Shown here one piece after another: positions 55,841 to 64,000 of a stretch of DNA of 64,000 nucleotides (position 1 is the stretch's first letter; the number at the start of each line of letters is the position of its first letter). This DNA comes from Nicotiana tabacum (Eukaryota; Streptophyta; Magnoliopsida; Solanales; Solanaceae). The notes beneath the pieces were generated by a model. That model searched no databases, was not told the DNA's origin, and worked only from the letters and a program-made list of their open reading frames with translations. The stretch covers positions 79,150,120 to 79,214,119 of the forward strand of contig NC_134094.1 in assembly GCF_000715075.1 (NCBI RefSeq), in the 5' to 3' direction. Made by a program: the position numbers and the translations under genes.

Positions 55841-57074
55841 GGTTTATTCAGCCTAGTGTGTCACCTTAGGGTGTATCGGTTCTATTTGTAAAGAAAAAGG
55901 ATGGTTCCATGAGAATGTACAATGATTACAGGTAGTTGAACAAGGTCACAGTCAGGAACAAGTATCCTTTGCCTCGTATTGATGATTTATTTGACCAGCT
56001 TCAGGGAGCGAGGGTGTTCTCCAAGATTGATTTGAGGTCCGGTTATCACCAGCTGAAGATTCGGGATTTGGATATTCTTAAGACAGCTTTCAAGACCCGA
56101 TATGGGCATTATGAGTTCTTAGTAATGTCTTTTGGGATGACCAACGCCCCGGCAACGTTCATGCATTTGATGAACAATGTATTCCAGCCCTATTTGGATT
56201 CATTCGTGGTTGTATTTATTGATGACATCCTGGTGTACTTTCGTAGTGAGGAGGAGCACGCTCAGCATTTGTGGATTGTATTACAAAGATTGAGGGAGGA
56301 GAAGCTTTATCCAAAGTACTCCATGTGTGAGTTCCGGCTCGGTTCAGTAGCATTCGTGGGGCACGTGGTGTCCAGTGAGGGTATTCAGGTTGATCCGAGG
56401 AAGATATAGGTGGTTCAATATTGGCCCAGACCGTCCTCAGCTACAGAGATTCAGAGCTTTCTCGATTTGGCTGGTTATTTCCGTCGGTTCGTTCAGGGTT
56501 TCTCGTCTATTGCATCGCCCTTGACCAAATTAACCCAAAAGGGTGATCCATCAGGTGGCCGGATAAGTGTGAGGAGAGCTTTTAGAAGCTCAAGACTGCC
56601 TTGACCATAGCTCCAATGTTTGTTCTGCCATCAGCTTCAGGCTCTTACACCGTGTATTATGATGCCTCGAGGATAAGCATTGGTTGTGTTTTGATGCAGG
56701 AGGTTAAGGTTATTGCCTATGCCTCGCGCCAGTTGAAGACCCATGAGAAGAACTATCATGTCCATGATCTTGAGTTAGCAGTCATTGTTCACGCCTTGAA
56801 TATTTGGTGTCATTATTTGTATGGGTTTCATTGTGAGATCTATACTGATCACCGGAGTTTGCAGTATCTGTTGAAGCAGAAGGATCTTAACTTGCGTCAG
56901 CGTAGATGGTTAGAGCTTCTTAAGGACTACGATATCACTATTTTGTACCATCTGGGGAAGGCCAATGTGGTGGCCGATGCTTTGAGTTGCCGAGCGGAGA
57001 GTTTGGGGAGTTTAGCATATCTTCTAGCAGTAGAGAGACCTTTGGCATTGGATGTTCAGGCCTTAGTGGGCTAG
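55841..57074 (+). pseudogene. pol: pol, reverse transcriptase and RNase H, element F
   Basis: [85 protein letters not shown] with the catalytic FIDD at 56215-56226. Then FLDLAGYFRRFVQGFS. A frameshift near 56550 precedes RNase [67 protein letters not shown] (usually SRKAE). Stops at about 55867 (former TGG), 55935 (former CAG) and 56407. Catalytic residues of both enzymes survive. Confidence 0.94.
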
Positions 57075-58622
57075 CTTGTGAGATTGGATATTTTAGAGAC
57101 GAGTCGGATGTTGGCTTGCGTGGTCTCCAGGTCTTCTCTTTTTGACCGTATCAGGGAGCGTCAGTATGATGATCCCCACTTACTCATTCTTCAGGATAGG
57201 GTTCGGAGAGGTGATGCTAGGGAAGTGACTATTGGTAGTGACGGTGTGTTGAGGATGCAGGGCCGGATATGTGTGCCTAATTTAGATGGGCTTCAGGAGT
57301 TGATTCTTGAGGAGGCCCACAGTTCGCGGTATTCCATCCATCCGGGTGCTGCGAAGGTGCATCAAGATTTAAGACAACACTATTGGTGGAGGCAGATGAA
57401 GAAGGATATTGTTGGGTTTGTAGCTCGGTGTCTCAACTATCAGCAGGTTAAGTTTGAGCATCAGAGGCCGGGTGACTTGCTTCAGAAGTTAGAGATCCCA
57501 GAGTAGAAGCGGGAGCGGATCACCATGGACTTTGTAGTTGGGCTTCCACGGACTTCGAGGAAGTTCGATACTATTAGGGTTGTTGTGGATCGGCTGACCA
57601 AGACCGCACACTTCATTCCAGTTGGTACTACTTATACTTTAGAGCGGTTAGCTGAGATTTATATTCGAGAGATTGTTCGCCTGCATGGTGTCCCAGTTTC
57701 CTTCATTTCAGATAGAGGTACTCAGTTCACATCACAGTTTTGGAGGGCCGTGCAGCGAGAGTTGGGTACTCAGGTTGAGTTGAGCACAACTTTTCACCCT
57801 CAGATGGATGGGCAGTCCAAGCGCACTATTCATATATTGGAGGACATGTTGCGCGCTTGTGTAATTAACGTTGGGGATTCATGGGACCAGTTTCTTCCAC
57901 TCGGGGAGTTTGCATATATCAACAGTTATCAGTCGAGTATTCAGATGGCTCTGTACGAGGCTTTATATGGGAGGAGGTGTAGATCTCCGGTTGGATGGTT
58001 TGAGCCGGGTGAGGCTAGGCTCTTGGGTACAGACTTGGTCCAGGATGCATTAGATAAGGTGAAATTGATTCAGGAGCGGCTTCGCACGTCGCAGTCTAGG
58101 TAGAAGAGTTATGCGAATAGGAAAGTCCGTGATGTATCTTTCATGGTTGGGGAGAAGGTTTTGCTGAAGGTATCACCCATGAAGGGTGTTTTGAGGTTTG
58201 GGAAGAAGGGCAAGTTGAGTCACCGGTTCATTGGGCCTTTTGAGGTGCTTCAGAGGATAGGGGTGGCTTATAAGCTTGCCTTGCCACCCAGCTTGCCGAG
58301 TGTGCACCCAATGTTTCATGTTTCCATGCTCTGGAAGTATATTAGAGATCCGTCCCATGTTTTGGATTTCAGCACGGTTGGGTTGGAGGATGATATGACT
58401 TATGCCGTGGAGCCGGTGGTTATTTTGGATCGACAAGTTCGAAGGTTGAGGTCAAAGGATATAGCTTTAGTGAAGGTGCAATGGAGAGGTCATCCTGTGG
58501 AGGAGGACACCTCGGAGACCGAGCGGGAGATGCAGAGCAGATATCCACACCTATTCGAGACTCTAGGTATGTTTCTAGACCCGTTCGAGGACAAACTGTT
58601 GTTTAAGAGGGGGAGGATGTAA
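57075..58622 (+). pseudogene. pol: pol, integrase and chromodomain, element F
   Basis: Zinc region: EEAHSSRYSIHPG, ARCLNYQQVK, where the last Cys of H-H-C-C is now Tyr (TGT to TAT). Core: TMDFVVGLPRTSRKFD (first Asp), FISDRGTQFTSQFW (second Asp), DGQSKRTIHILEDML, where the expected catalytic Glu (SERTI) is Lys (GAG to AAG). Both are G-to-A changes that would inactivate integrase even without the TAGs at about 57504 and 58100. C-terminal: [33 protein letters not shown]. Chromodomain: VVILDRQVRRLRSKDIALVK, VQWRGHPVEEDTSETEREMQ. It ends KRGRM-TAA, with TAA at 58620-58622 in the LTR. Confidence 0.95.
58605..58617 (+). other. Polypurine tract, element F
   Basis: AAGAGGGGGAGGA directly abuts TGTAACGACC and encodes K-R-G-R. 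Confidence 0.93.
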
Positions 58623-58734
58623 CGACCCGACCAGTCATTTCAAGAGTTATAGCCCCGAGGGCCTCAGAATGATTCCGGGTGGTTAGCGGATTTGTCAAAA
58701 GTTTGAAAATGCAGTTGAAGCTGCTGCTACTGTT

Positions 58735-59045
58735 ATTTCCGCACCTGCGGAAGGGGAGTCGCACGTGCGGGGTCGCTGGTGCGCATGGGGGTTCGCAGGT
58801 GCGGGTAGTGCTGGACTAGGCAGGATGCGCAGGTGCGAGAAGACTATCGCATCTGCGAGCCCGCAGGTGCGAGACCTGGGGTGCAGATGCGGCGTGTCAC
58901 GCACAGGTGCGGAAGCGCATGTGCGACAGGTTGGACGCAAATGCGGAACCTGGGCTGATAATTGAGTTTCACACCTACGATGGATTTTTCCGCAGGTATG
59001 ATTGCGCATAAGCGAGAAATGTTCCGCAGGTGCGAAAAGCCTGGG
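58735..59045. promoter_or_regulatory. GC-rich array (GCACCTGCGG type), element F 3' LTR
   Basis: The same words as 51355-51685: cgcaggtgcgg, cgcacctgcgg, gcatctgcgag. It abuts a TATA-like box. Confidence 0.7.
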
Positions 59046-59052
59046 CAGAAAC

Positions 59053-59061
59053 CATAAATAG
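59053..59061 (+). promoter_or_regulatory. TATA-like box, element F 3' LTR
   Basis: CATAAATAG, close to the plant TATA consensus, sits a few bases after the GC array and about 100 nt before donor 1, which is damaged here (GTGATAAG). Confidence 0.5.
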
Positions 59062-59487
59062 AACCCTTCGCGAATTTGGTTCATTTCCACCATTTTCAAG
59101 TTGGTTTTTGGAGCTTTTGGAGTGATTTTGAAGGGTGATTCAAAGGCTATCAGTGTGATAAGTTGCTTGAGCCCTAATACTCGTGTATATGGTGATTTTC
59201 CGTTGTTTAATCATGTAATTAGTGAAAATAAGGGGTTAGGGCTTGGGATTTTGAAGAGTTTAAATTAAGGATTTGAGGGACCAAATGATGTCGGATTTGG
59301 ATAAATTTTGTATGTATGGACTCGTGAGTGAATGGGCTTTCTAGTTTTGGAAATTTTGTCAGATTTCGAGACGTGCGCTCAAGGGCCGGGTTTGAGCCAA
59401 TTTCGGGTTATGAGTCTAATTTGGTATTATTCTTGTGGAAATGATTCCTTTAACCTATATCGATGGTATTGTACTGATTGTGAATAG

Positions 59488-59555
59488 ATTTATAGCATTT
59501 GGAGGCCGAGTCGAGAGGCAAGAGCATTGCGGGGTAGAGATTTGACCGGTTTGAG
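59488..59555 (+). other. LTR exon-2-like block, element F 3' LTR
   Basis: A 68-nt block between GTGAATAG and GTAAGTAAC. Confidence 0.5.
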
Positions 59556-59626
59556 GTAAGTAACAATTGTAAATCTAGTCCTGAGGGTATGAAACCCCGA
59601 ATTTCATATCATTCTACTATTTTGAG

Positions 59627-59665
59627 GTGACGCACATGCTAGGTGACAGGCGTGTGGGCGTGCAC
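59627..59665 (+). promoter_or_regulatory. 39-bp highly conserved LTR block, element F 3' LTR
   Basis: One difference from the 5' copy (GACAGG for GACGGG), a G-to-A change. Confidence 0.6.
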
Positions 59666-60582
59666 TATTGGGGATTGTGACTTGGTCCGTCCCGTATCAA
59701 CTGTAAAGTTGCATATTTAGTTGAAACTATATGATTCTTATATGTTTTAGAAAGAGTTTCTGTAAATTGGGCTGAATGCCATGTTTTGGGCCTTGTGCCG
59801 GTGCTGTGTGGACCCTTAGGGGACTTTTCTTACTATCCTCTCACTGTTTTCGATGGAAAATCTATACTTAGTCATGGTTATGCTTGTTTACTGCATAACT
59901 CAGTTTTATGACTACTTTGATACATATCAATGTTGTTTTGGGTTGTATGCCCGATTTTTTTTTACTGAAGTGCCCGAGTGGCATGAGAGGTTTATGACTG
60001 AGTGAGGCCGAATGCCTGATTTGTAAGGATATTTATGGGATCGGGATGCACGTCGCAGCATGTTTGATATAGTCCGAGGGCCTGAGTGATTTATGCCATG
60101 ATTTGGCTTGATATAGCGCTTGGGCTGAAGGACCCCCTCCGGAGTCTGTACACACCCCCAGTGAACGCAGGTACCTACTGAGTGCGAGTGCCGAGTGCCG
60201 AGTGCTGAGTGACTGGGAGGCATGAGTGATTGTGAGGTATGCCCGAGGGGCATGAGTGACTATGAAGTATGCCCGAGGGGCTGGATATGAGTGATTTTTT
60301 AGCCCGCGGGGCTGTTTATGATTTCATTATTTTTGCTCACCTTTGCATTTAGCCTCTGTTTGAAAACTGTTGAAAAATATCTTTAACTGATTTTTACTGG
60401 AACTGGGTTTAAACAAGATGTTTTGATTCAAATCCTAATTTTTAAGGCATGTGGTATTTTACTGAGATTTCATGATATGAACTTTATATGCTTTATTGCT
60501 CGTCACTACTGCTCAGTCTTTATTTATTATTGTTACTTACTGAGTTTGCGTTCTCACGTTACTCCCTGCACCTTGTCTACAG

Positions 60583-60652
60583 ATCCAAGTGTAGCTAGGC
60601 ACGGTAGCGATTGTTGATTATTCTGGTTGCAGATTTCCTCTGGGATAGCAAG
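60583..60652 (+). other. LTR exon-3-like block, element F 3' LTR
   Basis: A 70-nt, ATG-free block after TTGTCTACAG and before GTAGCTGCTTGG. Confidence 0.5.
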
Positions 60653-60972
60653 GTAGCTGCTTGGCGATCGCAGCCCCTGCACTTCCCCCTCTTATATTCC
60701 TTTAGTTGTATTTAGCTATTTTCCAGACTGAGTTAGTCTTGATATTGTTAGACAGATTGTAGTAGATGCTCATGACTAGTGACACCCAGATGTCGGGCTT
60801 TTCTTTTCACACTTTTGTTTTGATATGAACTCCTTTACGAAGGTTTTTATGCTAAATAGCCTTGAAATTATCCTTGGACCTAAAACATCGGTTTGTTTTG
60901 GAATGAGTCGGCATTCCTAGTTCCACGATAAGCGCCATCACGAAGGGTAGGTGTTTGGGTCGTGACACCATG

Positions 60973-61534
60973 CCGGGCATATCACTGGTTGATTTGTGTT
61001 ACCCTTATTGTTATTTGTTTTCTATTATTTTGTATACTATATTGCATAGGTTATTAGACTAGTGAGTATCTTGACTATACCTCGTCTCTACTGCACTGAG
61101 GTTAGTCTTGATACTTACTGGGTACCGACCGTGGTGTACTCATACTACACTTCTGCACATTCTTGTGTAGAGCCAGATATTGGAGATATCGGACTCGGAC
61201 AGAATTAGAGTGGGATCGCAAGGACCCAAGGTAGAGCTGCTTGGTCATCGCAGTCCCTTGGAATCTTTCCATTTTATTGTACTGTTATTTATTTTCCAAA
61301 CATTATTGAGTATTCGATCCTTGAGATCATTTCATATATTCAGTTAGAATTCGTGACTCAGTACTACCAGTCTTGAGAGGTTGTTATATTCATTATTGTT
61401 CCGCTGTTGGTTTGGATTACCTATTTAATTCATATTAAAAAAAAATGGCTTCGAAATGTAATGGAAATCGGCTTACTTAGTCTTAGAGACTAGGTGCCAT
61501 CACGACGCCTGTGGTGGGATTTTGGGTCGTGATA
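60973..61534 (+). repeat. Element E 3' LTR, right part
   Basis: Resumes at ccgggcatatcac after F and ends GGGTCGTGATA, a C-to-T change from TGACA. The exon-3-like block 61171-61230 (60 nt) follows CTGCAC-attctt-GTGTAG. Confidence 0.93.
61171..61230 (+). other. LTR exon-3-like block, element E 3' LTR
   Basis: 60 nt, ATG-free, before GTAGAGCTGC. Confidence 0.45.
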
Positions 61535-61539
61535 TAATT

Positions 61540-62632
61540 AGTATTCACTGAATTGAATTAATTTTGTTAGATTTGAGCTGTCTGGAGGTCAATTCAAGCA
61601 AGAAGGAGATTTTGGAATATCGGCCTAACTTAAAAAAGGTAAGTATCTCGCCTAACCTTGAGTGGAGGAATTATCCCTTAGGTATTGAGTCTTATGTGTC
61701 ATTTGTGAAATGTGAAAAAGTCGTGTACGTGAAGTGACGTGTACGTACTCGGGCTTATATGTGCAAAATTTATTGAGTTAAATTCTTGGGCATATTGTGT
61801 AGTAAATTGGATAAGTGTTGGCATTTATTTAATCATCTATTTGTCATGCCTAAATTTGCATTTGTTGAATTTGTTTTTATATGACAATTTGATGTGATTA
61901 TTACTTGTATATTTATGTGAATTCTGTGAGTTTGATGGTTGGATATTTCTTGGAATTTAATTTCATTATGAATTTTCCCTCTGCAAATAATTAATTAAAC
62001 AAGCTTAAGAAGAAGATGTTGTACATGTATTTATTATTTGTGGAGCAATATTAATGGTGTTCTTGTTTCCATGTTGTGCATATCACTTTTTTATTTGTGT
62101 TGCCCTTATTGTTATTTGTTTCATATTATTTTGTATACTATATTGCACAGGTTATTAGACTAGTGAGTATCTTGACTGTACCTCGTCTTTACTCCACTAA
62201 GGTTAGTCTTGATATTTACTGGGTACCGACTGTGGTGTACTCATACTATACTTCTGCACATTTTTGTGCAGAGCTAGGTATTGGAGATATCGGACTCAGA
62301 CAGAGTTAGAGTGTGATCGCAAAGATTTTAGATAGGGTTGCTTGGTCGTCACAGTACCTTGGAGTCTTTCCATTTTATTGTAGTGTTAGTTATTAATCAA
62401 ACAGTATTGAGTATTCGATCCTTGAGATCATTTCATGTATTCAGTTATAGTTCGTGACTCAATATTACCAGTCTTGGGAGGTTGATAGAATTATTTCCAA
62501 TGTTGGTTTTAACATTAGTATTTAATTATTTGTTTAAACAAAATTGGCTTGAATTATAATTATAATCGGCTTACTTAGTCTTAGAGACTAAATGCCATCA
62601 CGATGCTTGTGGTGAGATTTTGGGTCGTGACA
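61540..62632 (+). mobile_element. Solo LTR G, right part
   Basis: Continues G after E. It has exon-2-like block 61571-61638, a damaged palindrome near 61740 and hairpin CTGCAC-attttt-GTGCAG (62254-62271). The donor after its exon-3-like block is lost (gatagggttgc). It ends GGGTCGTGACA at 62632. Confidence 0.93.
61571..61638 (+). other. LTR exon-2-like block, copy G
   Basis: A 68-nt block between TTGTTAG and GTAAGTATC. Confidence 0.5.
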
Positions 62633-62637
62633 AACAT

Positions 62638-62855
62638 CAACACTACTTTTGGTAACATCTCATATGTTGCCATAACTACAGCTTCAACTCAGGTGATACT
62701 AGGTACATGGTCTCAACTATTAAGTTCCAAAACCTTACAACCTTACAGCTATATTCCCTATGAGGGACTTGAAATAACCTAACAATCTGTAACCAAAATA
62801 GCAAGGTATTAAAATAAGTATTTAATTTGAATTACTATTATAAGATCAATTGAAA
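62638..62855. other. Non-coding flank of CACTA tnp2 relic
   Basis: AT-rich, no motif recognised. It probably represents intron or 3' sequence of the adjoining minus-strand transposase gene. With 33562-33592 it forms the interrupted host of solo LTR G. Confidence 0.5.
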
Positions 62856-64000
62856 TTATGTTGAATAAGTAATGTTGTACCTTTCAACAAGATACATCCA
62901 CCGATAAAGTACTGGTCTACCTTGTATTATTTCATCCACTAGACGGACAGTTAAATGAACCATTACAGTAAAAAATGATGGAGGGAACATATTTTCGAAA
63001 TGGTAAAGTGTGAGTACAATCCGATCTTGTAGCTTTTCTAGGTCCGAAAGGCTCAAGCTTTTCGAACAAAGTTGTCTAAAAAAGGATGAAAGCTCAACCG
63101 AGACGGCAGCAACCTGGTTTGGAAACACATTTCAAATTGCTATGGGCAACAATTGTTCCATAATGATATGACAATCATGACTTGTTAGTCCAAATATCCT
63201 CTTTTTATCTAGATCAACACAACGAGAGATATTACTTGAGTAACTATCCGACACCTAGATATTTTTAAAAGTTTTAATTAAGTCGACTCTTTTTTTGTTG
63301 GAATTGCAAATGAAGCAAGACGCTAATTTTCATTCTCATCTGGCCAAAGCACGTCTTATACCCATATCTTGTAGATATTTTCAAGCTTTAACATGATCCT
63401 TTGATTTGTCTTATCATGTAACAAAGAGTAATATTATCAAACACATTATTTTCAACGTGCATAACGTCTCAATTATGGCGCAACCAGTTGAATTCCCAAT
63501 ATGAAAGATTGAAGAATATGTTTTTTTTCTCTCCATCGTTGAGTTGCACTTTCCCAAGTACCTTTTTGTCGATTTCTTTTCCTTCTTTCATTCAATTCTG
63601 TTGGTTTTCCAAATGTGACATCAATTTCTTCTACTTGATTCAAAATATCTGACCTGGTTAACTTCCTTGGAGGGTTCCTCTCTTCCGTATTGCTAAAAAA
63701 TAGAGCCTCATCAATCTAAATTTATGATTTCTTGCCAAAATTCACAATGACCAATAAAGTACCACTTTCTACTATGATGAAGTCGGCAAGGTTCTGTGTC
63801 AAAATTACAAGAGGGACATATAAAACTTGTATGTGTGTTCCAATCAGATAAAATATCAAGTCCAGGAAAGTCATTGACTGTCAACATAAGAGCTGCTTAC
63901 ATTCTAAATATTTCATTCTTTGATGAATTAAAAGTTTCCACACCTTCACACCACAACTCATTCAAGTCCTTAATAAGTGGTTGTAGGTATAGATCTATAT
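62856..64000 (-). pseudogene. CACTA (En/Spm) tnp2 transposase, broken and cut by window edge
   Basis: Reads leftwards from 64000. First IDLYLQPLIKDLNELWCEGV, ETFNSSKNEIFRM, a stop, AALMLTVNDFPGLDILSDWN, ICPSCNFDTEPCRLHH and KWYFIGHCEFW, the Transposase_21 core. Then NWLRHN, a stop, DVMHVENNVFDNI, which matches the core motif around MHVEKNVFDN. Next DSYSSNISRCVDLDKKRIFG, TSHDCHIIMEQLLPIAI, a TGA, NVFPNQVAAVSVELSSFFRQ, CSKSLSLSDLEKLQDRIVLT, FPPSFFTVMVHLTVRLVDE, RPVLYRWMYLVERY, the DUF4218 region. The last part ends at a plausible donor (GAAAGGTACAAC). At least five stops make it a pseudogene. The TGA after LLPIAI fits a former CGA (Arg). Confidence 0.93.

Larger units (their letters stand above)
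50665..60967 (+). mobile_element. Element F: chromovirus (Tekay/Del type) in E's 3' LTR
   Basis: Flanked by ccatg at 50660-50664 and 60968-60972. The joined flank (gttgccatgccgggcat) matches the uninterrupted E 5' LTR at 37920. It has a 5' LTR, tRNA-Met primer site, gag, protease, RT, RNase H, integrase, chromodomain, polypurine tract and 3' LTR. It is the best preserved coding copy in the window but carries about ten TAG stops and several frameshifts. Each LTR has its own deletion, so the two differ in length (2804 and 2350 bp). It must be younger than E. Confidence 0.96.
58618..60967 (+). repeat. Element F 3' LTR
   Basis: TGTAACGACCCGACC to GGTCGTGACA. About 570 bp (equivalent of 50702-51271) is missing at agcc|ccgagggcctc. 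It retains the exon-3-like block deleted from the 5' LTR. Repeats gccgagtgctgagtg and gcccgaggggc run at 60180-60310. Confidence 0.94.
34927..61534 (+). mobile_element. Element E: chromovirus in solo LTR G, carrying two later insertions
   Basis: Flanked by taatt at 34922-34926 and 61535-61539. It has a 3564-bp 5' LTR, tRNA-Met primer site, gag and the beginning of the protease. RT, RNase H and integrase are absent. In their place lie unrelated retroelement sequence (about 40270-40670 and 46739-47555) and the Athila-like insertion (40671-46738). The E-type end (acgaacgtatgtttaag..gagaatgtaacg) reappears at about 47556. The 3' LTR is interrupted by element F. The final LTR base pair reads TGATA instead of TGACA. 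Confidence 0.93.

Noticed and set aside
62633..62855. Host exon between solo LTR G and the transposase
   Set aside because: No open frame or splice pattern; better explained as non-coding flank of the CACTA relic.

Overview
The window is nuclear DNA of a flowering plant, probably a member of the Solanaceae. The family guess rests on remembered resemblance of the LTR ends and gag-pol motifs and was not searched. I find no ordinary host gene. Almost every base belongs to transposable elements inserted into one another, typical of heterochromatin between genes. Boundaries were called from TG...CA LTR ends, initiator-tRNA-Met primer sites (TGGTATCAGAGC), polypurine tracts and target-site duplications (TSDs).

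Left block (1-31296): one old reverse-oriented LTR ('I', visible at 2899-3256, 21950-23482 and 30522-31296) received three insertions. (1) LTR 'J' (1-2898, cut by the window edge) carries a 711-bp hAT-type MITE at 92-802 with an 8-bp TSD. (2) 'A' is a complete Ty3/gypsy chromovirus of Tekay/Del type (3257-21944, TSD aaaaa). Its 3' LTR was split by a second chromovirus 'B' in the opposite direction (12472-21690, TSD atctc). (3) Solo LTR 'H' (23483-30516, TSD agtcc) is itself split by solo LTR 'C' (26764-29769).

Middle (31297-33592): simple repeats, then the end of a CACTA (En/Spm) DNA transposon with TNPA/Transposase_24-like exons, an array of palindromic subterminal repeats and a terminal repeat near 33561.

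Right block (33593-62632): solo LTR 'G' (TSD aacat) contains chromovirus 'E' (34927-61534, TSD taatt). Element E has a decayed gag, a protease stub, a foreign retroelement segment and a non-autonomous Athila-like element (40671-46738) with an intact 287-codon ORF. E's 3' LTR is split by chromovirus 'F' (50665-60967, TSD ccatg), whose gag, protease, RT, RNase H, integrase and chromodomain are all recognisable but interrupted. The end (62638-64000) is a minus-strand CACTA tnp2 transposase pseudogene.

All pol genes are dead. Most inactivating changes are TAG stops at former CAG or TGG codons, as expected from deamination of methylated cytosine. The most striking pattern is not a gene. Ten LTR copies from diverged families share one layout: a GC-rich palindrome array, a GTAAGT donor, then a 67-69-nt exon-like block bounded by AG and GTAAGT/GTATGT (88 nt in J). 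A small hairpin and a highly conserved block follow at fixed spacing, then tandem hairpin repeats, a CTGCAC...GTGCAG hairpin, a 60-70-nt exon-like block ending at GTAG, and a splice acceptor directly before the gag ATG. I read this as a spliced gag leader built into the LTR.
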